Below are positions 1-14,200 of a stretch of DNA of 64,000 bases, in pieces. The DNA is taken from contig NC_133897.1 of the NCBI RefSeq assembly GCF_964199755.1, positions 55,500,442 to 55,564,441 on the forward strand, in the 5' to 3' direction. Every line of letters starts with the position of its first letter. The stretch's first letter is position 1. The notes under the pieces were generated by a model. The model worked only from the letters and a program-made list of their open reading frames with translations, made no database searches and had not been told where the DNA came from. Made by a program: the position numbers and the translations under genes. The DNA comes from Larus michahellis (Eukaryota > Chordata > Aves > Charadriiformes > Laridae).

Positions 1-2171
1 CTCCTGAGCCACCCCTAGCACAGGACTCCAGCCCAAAAATTCATCGAGTGTTATTCTTTGTGGTTTCAATTCTGTACATGTTCAACATGAACACGTTCTT
101 CCAAAACCAACTCTAGTTGTAAAAAAAAATGTGCAGCAACCAGCAAATTCACTTCTAAGGTAGTCCCAGCAGCTGTGCAAGGCCAGACCACGCAAGCAAA
201 CCACTTCAGGACTCTCACTCCACAAGCCACTTAATTTAGAGGTGGAGGGGAGCGGGGAGAAGAGAGCAGGGATTGTGGTTACACCTAATTCATATCAACA
301 GGAACAAGCTTCACATCAGTCTCTGAGACAGCTGCTCAGGCTCTTTTACCACAGCCTGAAATAACAGTGCAAGTTCACCTTTTGAGATGGAGGATGAAGA
401 TAAATGCTAACCCTAGAAATATATACAGTAAAAAGGGGGAAGAAGGAGGAAAAAGAGTGAGCTTCCTAGGATCATTTCACACCTTGGAAAAAACTCTTTT
501 CAAATGCTTGAGGAAACATAAAAGAGGAAATGCTATAATTGACCTAGAAAAATATTTCTCCTAGAAAAAAAATATTTCTCCAGCCATGATGCACTGTGTG
601 ATTTTTCCTTAATGTTAGCTCACTTAGTTATTCACTGGGGGAAAAAAAACACAATGCATCTGTCAAACAGCCATACACACACGCGAGTAATACAGCAATG
701 ACGATCTGCCCCAAGTCACTGCGGCTTCCACCAAAGCTTTTAATATCACTTGGCAAAACATTTGTTGGTTTTGGCCAAAGAATTTCACAAAGGCTTCTGG
801 AGGGGTGGGGGGGAAAGGCAGCTCATTTCTTTATCCTAATCTGAATCTAAACAGCAAGATGGACACGCTGTAAATTGGCAGTAGCCACAATTAAATCAGG
901 CTGCCCACAAAGTCAGCTGGTAATGTCTTAATCTTCTCCGAAATGCACAAGCAGTGACTGAACGCATGGACAGAGGTCACCATGCTTTTGCAATGTATGT
1001 TGTTTTAAACATCACAGCAAGCCTTTCAGATTGCCATTTCCCACCCTGCAAGTAACAACAATGCAGAATAAAAATGCAGAGTTTTCTTTCTAGCAGGTTT
1101 GGAGATGTGGGGCTGTGAGATTCCATCTGGAGCATGGCACACCTTTTCACAGAAACAGCAATTGGCATCTTCTGTGTGCATGATGAAGGAACAGAAAGCT
1201 CTTCAGAAGACTTGACTAGCTGCCACATTGATCATCAAGAGCATTTCTTCCCCTCTTCTCCTTTTTCTTTTTGTTTTGTTTAACTGATTCAAATGGAAAC
1301 AGAGCCAGGTTTTTCCTGCCTTGAAAAAGAAGCAGGCTGGCACATCCGTTCTGCAGCTCCACTATTTGTCTTGCCAGTTTCACCACATCTCTTTATGTTC
1401 CATTAAGATGCAGGAATCCCTAGTGACTAATTCTAATGACATCTAGGTATTGACAGGATTTTTCTATTAAATATTTACAAGTGTAACAACAGAGCTACTG
1501 GTAAAATTCAGATTTCCCATTCTCTTCCCCACGTTTGTGCATCTCAAGCCTGCTCCTACTCTAAATCTCCACCTGCATAATTTGGTGGACCAAGCTGTCA
1601 CACCTCTCTCCATCAGATGAAACAAGCAATTGCACTTAATTCATACACTTGAAACAGCAGCCCAAATCCTGTGTGCATTGCAAACATCTCCATATTTCAT
1701 TTCCCTGAAGACTCTTATTTCATTCTGTGTCCCATTATAACTTGCAAAATTACATCCTGGCATCATATGCAGCTGGCTTTTTGCTCAACCGCATTCCCTT
1801 AAATCATATTTTATTTACTTTATGCAAATGTAAGAACAATAAAAAAGCCTTCTCACAAATTCAGAGCAACCTTTTTAGAAAAGGCATTAAGAAGCAACAC
1901 ATCTCCTTCAGGCTCTAATCCTTCATTTTGTTCCTAGCCCTGGGAGTCCTATGTATTGTCATCCCTCACTACACTGTTTAAATCAGACTGTGCATTCGTT
2001 GACACTATCCATGTTTAAGGTTCTGCTCAAAAGGTAACCCAGCTTGCTTCTTCTGACCACAGTAAACTAGGGAGAAAATCAGAGTGGTGGAGGACTTAGA
2101 ACACGTAAGATATAAACAGAAAGCAGACACAAAAAGAAGACAACAGCGGATGAAAAAGACTTTGATCTCAC
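1..2171 (-). other. ITGA9: ITGA9 intron 13, partial
   Basis: This is the intron downstream of exon 13 and runs off the left edge. I looked on the minus strand for the next expected segment (after VVLLR, the start of the thigh domain) and found no match. The sequence is AT-rich with short A runs and no recognised repeat. Confidence 0.7.
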
Positions 2172-2217
2172 CTCAGAAGTACCACATTGTCTGACAAGAA
2201 AGCTCCAACGGTCATAT
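2172..2217 (-). CDS. ITGA9: ITGA9 exon 13 (end of beta-propeller)
   Basis: This very short exon is 46 nt. It completes D438, encodes [14 protein letters not shown] (439-452) and ends with AG, the first two bases of the next codon. It corresponds to human VTVGAFMSDSVVLLR and closes blade 7. The acceptor is AATAATTTCAG and the donor GTGAGA. No following exon was found between here and the left edge. Confidence 0.93.
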
Positions 2218-5200
2218 CTGAAATTATTGTAACATTGAGACGGTTACAAAGGAGGCACAGAATTCGATTTTTTCATGTCAGTTGGTAAATTATGGAGCAT
2301 ATATCCAAAGAAGCATTTTTACTTAAATCAGCTGGCTGGTCTCTTCAAATATAATTATGTCAGAAGTAGTGCAACCAGAGGATCATGTCTGTGATGTTAT
2401 TTCACTTCTACTTCATTGTTTGGTTTTTATTATTACCATTATGCTATTGTCTACTATTTTTTTTATTTTTTTTTTTTTAATTGTCATCATGACTGGGCAG
2501 CTTCCAGGCAACTTACAACCTTGGCCAGATACTGAAATCCTTTGCTTTAATATCTCAATCATTCGTCATGACTGTCCAAACATCTGAAGCAAGCAATTGG
2601 CTCAAATTCTTATCAGGAGCTTTGAATAACAGGGAAAAGGGAAGAAAATGCTCAGCTTCATCAGCCTCTGGCCATTGCAGGAACCAGCAACCTGGAAATC
2701 ACCAGCTCCACTGTTTTCTCAGCCTGCTGCTGTGTTTCCCCAGTGCTCTCGCTGCCAGCGTAGCAGACATACCTGGATAACCATTGCCATCCATATCGAC
2801 TCCCCCTGATATGGACTGGCCAAACATCCGCAGCATCGGGTTTATTGTTTGCCCAGACAGCTTCTGCAGCAGAAAACACATAAGTGAAATCAGTCAGTAA
2901 CATAAAGAATCCTTTAAAAAAAACAAACAAAAAAAACCCCAAACAAAACCAAACCCACCCAAACGAAAAAACCCTTCGAGCCTTATTTTCATGGTCACCG
3001 GGGTTCTTTTCCATGGACTGGGAGTGCTGCACATCTGCAGACTCACACTTCACCCACGCAGCCCAGAGCAGGAAGGCTGCTGACTGCAGGAAGCCCTTCT
3101 GCTCTGGGCTAGGAGGAGGCCAGTGTTGACTTGGATTAAAAAACACACCTGTGTTACAAGCCTCATGCAGTCCCAAGCAAAATAAAGAACACATCAAACA
3201 GATTTCTCGGGGAGTGGGAGGAAATTTAACTGCACCCTAGAGATTTTCTCTTCTTTTTTTCATTACCTTTATTTCAGTAAATAAGTTAAGCATCTTAACA
3301 AAATTAATGATTAATTGAAACAGAAAATCCTGCACAACCATTCCTTTTCACAAAGCTTGCCAGCATACCCCAAGTCAAAATGATTAATTTTCATCCCACT
3401 TGGAAATTCTGGTTTCCATCAGCTATTATGTAGTGTTTTGTGTCAGTTTGGAAGCTGTATCTCATTTCTGCCTCCCCAACGCAAAGATTAATTAACTTCT
3501 AACACAGCTTCTTTTTTTTTGATTACTAACACAAAAACTTTCTCTAAACGTTTTGAATTGTAAATGCCTTTGTCTGAAGCAAATTAATATATCACAATCT
3601 CATTTTCTAAGAAGGCAATCAGATGTCTCCCAGCTCTCATTCATTATGCTGGGCCACCAATGCGAGACCTGAACTCAAACTAACATCTGACTGCAGAAGT
3701 TACAGACAGAGGAAACCTACCCCATGAAGTAATTTCAAGGCTATTGGTGGTGCTTCACAGCTTGTGACATGCGACCAGCTTTTCCTGGCCCTCCCATAAA
3801 AGGACATAATATTGGACAAAAGGTCAGGCAGGAAATTCATGGAAAAAAAGACAAGTTGAGGGGAAGAAAGATATCCTGCAGTCCTGACAGAGTTTAAAGG
3901 AGAAACAGTGCTCTGCCTGTACAGATCTCCTTTTCCTACTTGCGGGCAGATAAGATTAAGACAACTGGAAGTAACTTCCTCCCCACATTACACTTACATC
4001 ACATTTTTGGGGGGTCCCGGTTAGGGTGGTAAATCCCGCCTGCAAACACCCCAGTGGACATCTGCAGGCTGTTACAGCCTAGAAGGCAGAGGTATAATGC
4101 TGCTCTGCTTTTAAGTGCCATGAATGAAAACAGCAGGCCGCAAAGCCAATTAAGCTGCTTCTGCTCATAGCCACCACTAAAGCTGCTGAAGGGACATGAG
4201 GGAAAAACACTGACCAGCAATTTAAACGAAGAAAAGGGAAAAAAGCTAACAAAGTGAAAAGGGTGAAAACACATACCCTGCAGGCCCTGCCTCCACCTCT
4301 CTCAGCTTATTTAAAAAAAGGAAATCCAGGGCATTAAGATGGCTCAGGGGTATAGTAATAAGATACAAAAAGTCTTTCACCTTCAAGTTCAAATCCAGGG
4401 CAGGTAGGTAAAGAGCTGAAGTTGTTACACAGCTTTTTTGGTTGCACATGGGAGATGGTGGTGTGTCTGGTGCCCCGCAGCAGACACTGGGAAACAGCAC
4501 AGAGACACAGTGCCCATACCTGGTGCCCCCTCGTCTGCCTCAGGACACGGGACAACAATAGGAATGGTATCAAGAGACAATGACTGTGATACCCTGCCAC
4601 ACTCTTGAGCTGGGCTTTGTGCCACTGACCAAGGGGAGAGACACGCGCTATGTCTGCCAGCCTTGCTCCAATGGGGAGGGAGAGATTGCAAGCAGGATGT
4701 TTCGCTTCCCACCCTGCTGATCTGGCCTCTTTCAGAAAATGTAAAATTTTCCCATGAATGACAAAAAAAATAAAAATAATCTGATCCTTTTCAGCAAGAG
4801 CTGGAAATCTTCAGGCTTCTCAGCAGCCAGAGAAGAACCGCCCAGCCAGTGGCTCTCAGCAAGAAACGGGCAGAACCCTGCACATGCCACACATTAGTGC
4901 ATTAGTGCATTTTACAAGTATCCATAAAGAGTCATTTAACTTCCTTTTTTCTAAAAAGCAGCGCCTGGCATACACATGGTAAAAGGAAGAAGGACTAAAC
5001 TTCTACGGTCTGTTAGAAGAGTCTCCAATATAACCACTAAACTCTTTAATTCTGCTTAAACTGATTTACTGTGAAGGATCCCACCCAGCAACAAAACAAA
5101 ACAAGCCAAACTTCAAACACACGGAGGGAGGGAAGATTCAGGCTCTCTGAAAAAAGAAATGGGCTAGACAGAGACTAGGGGATACATGTTGGGCAGCTTG

Positions 5201-8200
5201 AGCATAAATTTATCTTCTCCACATCCTGGCTACAGTAGCTAAATTGCACTGTGTCATCTCTGCACAAGATGCTACAGCATACCCCAGCCAAGATTTTACT
5301 TCATAATAATGGTCAGGGGAATGGCACCCAAGAACAAGCTCGTGATATATCGTCACATTGCAAGGAGAGGGCCAACAAGATGGGTAAAGAGGCTTCTGCG
5401 GGACACAACAATTTTAGTACCTCTTCTTTCTCACTAAGCCTGCTTCTACAGAAAGAAAGTGCAACCTCCCAGCTGCCCATTGGCCTCTCCATAATTTGTA
5501 TGCTCAACCTCTCCAGGGTTTTCATTTCTCCTCTGCAGCAGTACTATCTCGAAAAACTGACATTCAAACACCAAGACTTCGTTTGCTTCAAGAAGGAAGC
5601 TACAGCTGATAACTGCAACAAAAGACAGTGAAAGATATCTCCCGACTAACATAATTTTGCCCTACAGCATATGGACAAACTTTGGGAGAAGCCATCTTCA
5701 AACCAGGACTCAGAAAAGGGTGTAGAGCTATGATGAGACTACCTATAAAGGAACCCCTAAGTATGGTTTATTTCTGCAGGCCCTGGGAAAGTGACTTCAG
5801 ATAGGTATCATAAATGACAGTGTCACATACCATAGAGTACTGAGGTACAATACCATTGGCGTCCCCATGGTAAATGTACACTGCTCCTATGTAGTTATCC
5901 TCCTTAGGCGCTCCAATAGCAACATCTGTAAAACAGTACAAACATTTCACAATCTATTCCATTAGTCCAACTTTTTCCCAATTTTAGAAGCCAGCTATCC
6001 ATAGGAAACTAGCTCCCCACGACGAAGATGATCAGCAGCTCATGTGAACCTGGAGAGACGGAACTTGTTTGATTTAGTAAAGAGCTTATGTTAAGATAAA
6101 CTTAAAAAAATACACAAATGTACATGAATTTGTACACGCATGTGGCTATATTGTGCCTAATTAGAAACATGTGCTTGTTATGAAAATGTGCGTTTATTAA
6201 CCAGAAGACACACTCAAAAAGTTAATTTAGAATTCTTTCATACAAAAATCTCCAACACAGGGGAACATCAGCTTTGTGAACCAAGACAGCATTGGCAAAA
6301 CATCTATTGTAGCACTACATTAAGTTTCCTTGAAAATCCAAGGCTCCGAAATGAGGCTGGGTATATTAAATGGATAGGCAGGAAGAAAAAAAGGCTGCTG
6401 AGGGTACACTTTCAAATTACATTTGATCCATTTTAACTGCAAACTCCTGCAGAAAGAGTGATCCCACCTCCCATTCTCCTCTCCTAGTTGGATCTAGTGA
6501 CAACACAGTTGCTAAAATTAAACTCTTCCCGATGGCTTCATACCCGTGGACTGATGCAACTCACTCTGCAGTCTCACCATCACCACAACTGTCCCACAAG
6601 CAGCAGCAAGAACACACAAATGCATGTCCAGGTGCAGAAGAAGAGCAAGTCCACCTTTGGGCAACCTGCAATGAGGTTGGGTTAGGCTTAATGGGATCCT
6701 GTGCCGCGAGTGGACTGGAAGAAATAAATCCAGGTGCACACGGAGTAAGTCATCCTTTGTTTGGAAGTCCTTAATCTGCACTGCCAGAAATCAGGGCAGA
6801 AAAGGTGCCAGCACCAACACTTTGCTCTCTCCTACTGCTATCACAGCACAGGGCCTCACACTGAGTGGTCTGTGAAAGGAGCAGGGGTAGAATAAAGCAA
6901 AGGAGAGAAATTATTAATATAGTACATGCTATCAGGAGTGAGAAGCTACTACTTCTTTACATTTCATGATAAGAAATGCGATTATGTCAACAAAACTGGA
7001 AAAGCTTGAAGACGTAAAGAAATGGGAAAGAAAAAAGAAGTCAGACATAGGTTTCTGTTTTGTTTGGGGCATGGGTATCTAAAGCTTTTTACAAACCATA
7101 CAGGGAAGAAGAAAATGCAACAGCATGGAAAGCAAAGCAATGCTAATGAGATTGGGGTGCGAGTTGCATGAACGGGGACTAAACCCACATGAAGGACAAT
7201 CAGCTACAAAAGGCTTTAGCAGACAAATCCAACACAAGCACATTTATCCTTAGCGCGAGCCCAGGTGCTCGTCAGGGCCAGAGGAACAATGGATGCCACG
7301 CGGCACCCAGTGATGCGAGGAGACTGGCAGTGCCACCAGCCCTGCTGGCATTTCCAGGCAAATGGCCCAGGAAGAAATCACACAAACCTGGGAAGCCATC
7401 ATCATCGATGTCGCCGAGGGTGGCCATGCTCTCTCCGAAGTGTGCATTGTAGGCGCCATCACCATCCAGGACGAGCTGCTCTTCCAGTACTCCCTAGCAA
7501 GCAGGCAATTAAACAGGGTCAGGGATCCAGTGTGAGTCCTGGATGACGTGAACCCTCCCCGTGGGAGCTGCCTACGCACTGTGGGAAACAGCTGGGGCAG
7601 GGCTGCATTCTGACTCCTGCCCTCAATGCACACAGATCACCTGGGCACTAAAAATCTAATTTCTTTATTATTAATTGTCTTACTACTTATTTGAGGGTTT
7701 TAACCATCTTCTGTCTTTTAGTTTTAAGACTAAGAGGGGGAAGAAAAGGAGCATATGAGTGATATAACTAAAATGATAAATTAACTAAATGATAACTCAG
7801 TGATTTAACTAAATGCAGTCACAGGGCTTGGTGAGCTCATGAAGGTTTCCAGATGCCTAAAATATAACAGCCCAGAACTTGCTCTGCTGGCAGATTACAT
7901 CTGAGGAGTGAAATCCTCAGTCCAGGCTTATTCAGCTAAACCCCATCGAGTTAAGGAGAACTCTCCCCTAAGCAAAGAACATTTGGGCAATTGGATTTGA
8001 AAACTTTTTAAGTATTGGACAAAAGGATTAAAGCAAAGTCACCAAAAAGCCTTCTGAAATGAAGAATAAGGAAAGGGACTTAACGCAATAAAGAGACAGA
8101 GGAACGTTTAGAATAAAGTAGCTTTGTACTCCTATGCCATGAGAAGCCTTATATGGATCTGGTATTTCTTGCCCACCCACTTTCTGGTCAGATTCATAAG

Positions 8201-11200
8201 CTTTAGTTTCTTGCAGTCTTCCCTCAAGGGGAAAGGAACATTTCCACAAGAAAACAAAATTTAGTTACGCAATCCAACTCTGTACCCACCTCAAGGGTTG
8301 TTTTGTTTTGTTTTTGCTTCCTTTGTGAATGAGAGTAAACTGCCCTCTGGAACATGTAATAAAATCTTTTTCTTGGCTGTGGGGAGTTGCTGACTTTAAG
8401 AAAATCCCACATAATGAAATTGAAACACAACAAAGAGGAGACAGGCAGGCCTGTATGTGCGACTCATTTCTTTGCAGCCCTCACAGGAAAGGGCAAAATA
8501 CAAGCGTGTTAAATCTAGCATCACTATGCGTGCTTGTATTATAACGCAGTCTTCTTTCATCCGCTGCAACAACCTCTTAGGCAGTGGTGCTTGCAGAATG
8601 AAACACAGTTTAAAAACTCTAAACCCCAAGATAAAACCCACAATCCTGCAAGCCACTGCTCCTGCAAGTAATTCTTGCTGTAGGAGTATAAGAAACTCCT
8701 ACTAGCTTCTTGACTGTTTTATAAAAGATAAAAACTAACTCATGCATGCTCTCACTGCGAGCAGAACACGTTGCCTATTATCTTCTTGGCTTTCTGGACC
8801 CTGTCCTGAGGATGCAGCAGCAACACTGCAATATAAGAAGTGGGACAGCCTGTGGATCAGACTGAAAAAGTAAAGCTCATTTAAAGGAGGAGTGATAACA
8901 GAAAATAGAATTACACCAAAGGCAATTCTGAACTCTCCCAAATGCTACCAATAGGACTTGTGGTGAATGTCAAGTCTAACGTAAACAAACTCCATTCACA
9001 AACTACTGATGAAGCAAACCAATTTCATTTTAGTCCATAACAACTCCTCCTTTGAGACAGTAGGTTTGGGACCTGAATATTAAATATTTAATAATACGTA
9101 AAAAGCTATTATTTTGCTATAAATACAACATAAGAATGATCTTGTTTTGCTGATGCAAGAAAGTTCAGCCTTTTCCAAGACTGTTGTTGGGTCATGTGAA
9201 ATCCAGCAGTGCCAGCTGATAAACACTTCCCCTAAAGTCTATATGTGGGGCATAATGTAAAGATAACGTGAATTCAAGCTCTGGTTTCTCTTCACAAGGT
9301 CTCCTAAATCCCCAGACATTTGTGCTCTAATTTGTATTTTAGTGACCACCCAAAAGACAAAGGAAAATCAGTCAAAGCTGCTGACTCTTACTTGGTTTTG
9401 GCATCAAATCCATGTAAAGCCACAAGTACCACCGAGTTTCAACATAAAACCAGAAACTTTCCCAGACCTCCTCGAAAGATTCACAGCTCTGTGATGAATG
9501 TGGGCTGGTGTCTGGGAAACCATGATACCAGATGAGCTTTCCGTGACTTTATGCTCTGCTAGAGACATCCAAAGCCCCGTTATTTGAGAAACAGAGTTTC
9601 ACCATGCAGTGCTGGAAGGATATTAGCGTTACCCTGCCCGGACCCACACCCTCATCCCTTACCAAGTCATCTCCTGTACATACTCACGTTTCCTCTGTTG
9701 ATATAGACTGTGACTTGACCCTCATCTCTGATCTCAGAAAACATAGGTGCTCCGACCAGCAGGTCTGACAACCCGTCAGAATTCAGATCAACTGCACATA
9801 AGGAGGAGCCAAAGTAAGAGCCCATCTGTAACCAAGCCGAGTCACAACAAAGCATTCAGTATCTGCCCACACACAGGAGGAAGTCATTTAGGCGTTCGTG
9901 GTTTTTTTGTTTTTAATTTCAAATAATGACTTGCTGCTTTATCACTCACAAGCACTCCTACAGAGAAAGCTTAGGGGATAATTCTGGCAGGAATTAAACA
10001 CTTTACTGTAACAGTGCATCAGCTTGGATGTTTTACCAACACAAGAAAATTTATACCCTGGGACACGCTTAAGTGAGACGCATAAAGAGCTTTCTTAGAC
10101 TTGCTTTCACTTGTGAAATGCTTAAAGCCAGGAAAGGATGAAATAAGTTTCCCAAACCAAGACCTGGCCAGTGATTATTCATGCCCAGTGTCAGACTCCC
10201 CAAAGAGACCTGAATTTGGGTACCCCAGACCTTCTAGGGATACCTTAAAGAAATAAAGAAAAGAAAAAAGAAAAATAGGCATGGGGTAGGGTATCCATGA
10301 AAAGAGGCATCTAAAATTGCCTCTTGAGTGTGGACTGTCTTCCCCTGCTCTATTTGTATCTATTTGTATCAGTCACCTTCATATAGCAGTACTGGTTGTG
10401 GGTTTTGATCATAGTCTTTCCTCTCATGTACAGGCAGGTGAGTTGACACAGAAAGAAGACTTTCAATAAAAGCTTTTCAGTTGATAAACAAAAAACCCCA
10501 GTCACTTTCTATCCCCCGTTATTACTCCTTGATAAAACTTAATTGCTTAAATTAAAAAAAATAAATAATTAAATTACATAATTTTTGAGGCAAAAAGGCA
10601 TACTCTTTGAGACCTACTACAAACCATAGCCTCAAAATTAAAAGCAACCTCCAAAGGAAAAATTAAGAGATATCACTTTGTATTTGAAATTGAGAGCTGT
10701 TTACCTAGTAGGAAAAATTGAGGTCACAGAAATAGTTATTTAGGTTAAAAATAAAGAATCACACTTCTTGCGCGCTTTTACATTCCTCGTTGCAGATCTC
10801 TGACCCACAGCCTTCCACGCCTGACAAGTTGAGATGCATGAGCCAGAGCTACTGGGCATGCCAGGAGATGGGCAGCAGCAACTCGATTCTGTGCAGTCCG
10901 TAAGATTTAAAAGCTGCTAAATATATATAGTGGGGTGAGGTAAGGATAGAGTTTCAGTTTGTAATTCAGATTTTTGTGTTTGTGTGGGTTTAAGGTCAGA
11001 CCTCAAACATCATTTGATTCCAGTTATTTTGTAGCTTAAGTTCCCTTGTGGATTTTTTATTTGTTTATTTTTTTTTAATCCACTAAGGTTTTAAAACAAA
11101 TTTCTCATGGGTAAGGAGCGAAAGTTATGAAAAGCATTTCACTATGTATTCAGGCAGTTTTCAGGGAAAGGCTATTATTTACTTAACTGCAACATGGTAC

Positions 11201-14200
11201 GTCTGCAGCGTGGGTGAGTTCACAGTGCTGTGAGAAGCTGAAGTTTGTGCACTTAACATTTGTAACAAGGCACTGCATTTTCTTTTTTTTTGTCTGCATT
11301 TGATTTCCTAGTTCAGCCTCCAGCAATAAAAAAGGGAAGGAAGAAACTGGCCTGCTTTTAATGTCTGTCTAACAAGAATGTCAGAGCAATGAACTTTCAC
11401 ACCACTGGGAGAGACGCAACATTTTGTGAGAACTTATTTCCAGGCAGTGCTCCTTGCTGAGAACTTCTGGTTATATTTCAATCACGAAACAAAGTAAGGG
11501 TGATTTAGGACAGCCTTCTCTTTAAAGTAAAATTCTCATTTGGATTTTAGAGAATTTGTAGAAGACAGATGCTAATGGGGAAGGAGAAGATGACAGCCTA
11601 GAAGTACTCAAAGGATGTAAATACTTGATTAGTTAAGTTACATATAAGAATAACACAATTAAACTGGAAAAGGGAAGTTTTTGGCTGAGACCTGGAAACT
11701 TCCTGATAGTTCTGTTTATTAGGCCGAGAAGTAGTTCTCCAGGAGCACATCCTTAGGGACATTTAAAAGTCAACAGGGAAAGAAATTAACAGGAAGCAAT
11801 CAAACACAGGAGATGGCCTAGATGAACTGGGAGGTCTTTTCCTTTCAAGATATCTGCAATTCTGCTAGTGCAGAGAAAGACAAATTTTGGAGAAACCCTA
11901 AAATACAAGTCACACCATCCACCTACACATCCTTGCAGTTTTCCCCTATTCCAGGCTTGTTTTTAAAGACTGCAACTGTCTTTTGTTGGGAAAAAAATAA
12001 CAAAACATGCTAATGCTCCCAACTCGATGATACAGTCAAACACTTCAGATCCTTCTGAGGGTGGCAGTCTTTCTAGAGCCAGATGCCACCAGTAACCTTT
12101 TTCTTCTGTATTTCCTCTCCTTTCAGGAAAGCACAGGCAACAGCAGGTAAGGGGTATCGTTTCTTCACTGCATTATTCCCAAATAAGACAGCTTTTTGTT
12201 GTTACCTATAGTTAGATATACCACCCACTTCATTTCCCCTGCAACACATCTCCAGCAAGACCCCAGTGAAGAATACAAGCTGTTCCCCACTCAAACACAA
12301 CTCCATGCATGGGGAGATGGAGCTCACTAGCATTCACTAAATGTTGTGGGGCTGGGGGGTGCACGGTTCAGCTCTAAGACACCAGTCCTAAGATAAAAAT
12401 GCAGGGCTGACTCATGGTGGAAAGGGGGAAATCATCACCTCTTGAGGCAATGAAGCTGCTCCTCCACAAAACAGCATAACTCTAATATACGCCCTGTCAC
12501 AGCACAACACAGAAAAACAGATTGAGGCTTTGTGTATTAAACTAAGCTCCAGGCTACCCATATCTCCCAGTAACATCTACTAAGAGGAAATCTCTGTGTC
12601 TAGGCTCACCTGGCGCCTCATGTCCCACATCTCAGAAAGCCCTGCTACAGTTGCGTAAGACTAAAAAGAACCACTAGTACAATTTTCAGAAAGACCTTTC
12701 AGTTACATGGGCATTGAGCCGACATTGCAGTCATGACTGCTACAGGAGAAAGGGCATACAGCTTGTCTGTACAATAGGTTTAGCTCTTCTGGGAGGACAA
12801 GCAGAAACAGAATTTGCTTGACAAGTCATGAAGCAATGGAATGAAAATGATGCTCTGAGATTACTCTGCCATTATTTCCACCTTCTCCACCCCTTAAAAA
12901 GAAAACACACCTACATAAAAGCTCACCTTTTTTCCTGAAGCCTGAAAAATCTTTATTAGAGAGCCTGATCGCCTGTCTGTTCTGAAAATATAAACCTGAA
13001 AAGTGAAAAAATAAAAAAGTTAACAAATAATAACTATGAAGCACATAATGGTACAGCATTGGTGCTTTCTAAATAATATCTAAATCATGATCATGGCCAT
13101 GGCTATCGCTAAGATCCAATTTCATGATCACTTTATTGATCAGTCTTCTTTTAAAAGACAAAACACACAGTTCCCTTTTTCCTGATGAATCACAGGCTTC
13201 TCATGAGAAATGCTTGAACAGTATCTTGTTGCCTACATATTTGGTGTGCATGTGTGTATGTGCACATGTAAGTATTACTAGTAAAGGAACTTTCCAACTC
13301 TCAAACAAGTGGCATCTCGAGCAGGGGAAAAGGCTGCGAAGGCACAACCCTGCTCCCCTTCCCTTATACAGCCTTTCCTTCACAAGGACACATGCCTGCA
13401 CGTACTGCACTGCAAACTTCACGATGCTTTAGCAAAGGTCAGAGTAGAAATCCCAATCGGACCACCCAAGGCATTTGTGCTCTTTCTGTCTGAAACAATC
13501 TGTAAATCAGAAAACTATTAAAGCATAGTCCAGTAATTGCTTGTTTCCACAGGAGAAACTGTTTTTACCAAGAACTCTCGGGGCTAATAGTATTGATGCA
13601 AGTTCAGTAACAGATCTTATACCAAAATTCAAGAGACATGGCTTGTAGAAGGAGACTCTCTTCGACAGAAAGGCTGGCTCAGTCAGCATTTGAGACTCCT
13701 CCAGCATTTGTCAGGCTCCCTCCTAGCAGGTGCTCACACAGTTTGCAGGACAGAGGACCCCTTACTTCCAAGGCCACGTGGCGGAGCCAAGCACTTGACA
13801 TAGCTGAATATGTGGCAAGTTATTAATAGGTGGTGAGACAAAGTTCAAAGCTGTTTTCAGCCGAGAACACAGCACAGATTTACTGTGGACAATTGCTCTA
13901 GATATAAAGGACTCCCTAGGTTTTGCAGTGGCATGTTTAGCAGCGAGAGCATATTGCCAGGTGTCACAACTCCAAACCCAGTCTTAACTAATGACACTCT
14001 TGGCGACTCTGGAGAAATGACTCAGTCTCATTAAGTATTTTGGCTTTACCTTCAGTGAAAAGGGTGTGACAATGCTAATCACTTTCGATCAGGGAAGTGG
14101 AAAGGATTAGCTTATTAGAGAGTGTGGAAAGCACACAGGACTGCTCAGCGTAATGTCCTGTACTCAACACTTCTTACCGCCCCTTGGCCATGCATTCCTG

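Noticed and set aside
1..2171. Next ITGA9 exon (start of the thigh domain)
   Set aside because: I searched the minus strand for the sequence expected after VVLLR and found nothing matching with splice sites. It must lie beyond the left edge.
2661..3197. 178-codon minus-strand open frame over exon 12
   Set aside because: It overlaps ITGA9 exon 12 in a different frame. The real exon is read as KLSGQTINP in its own phase.
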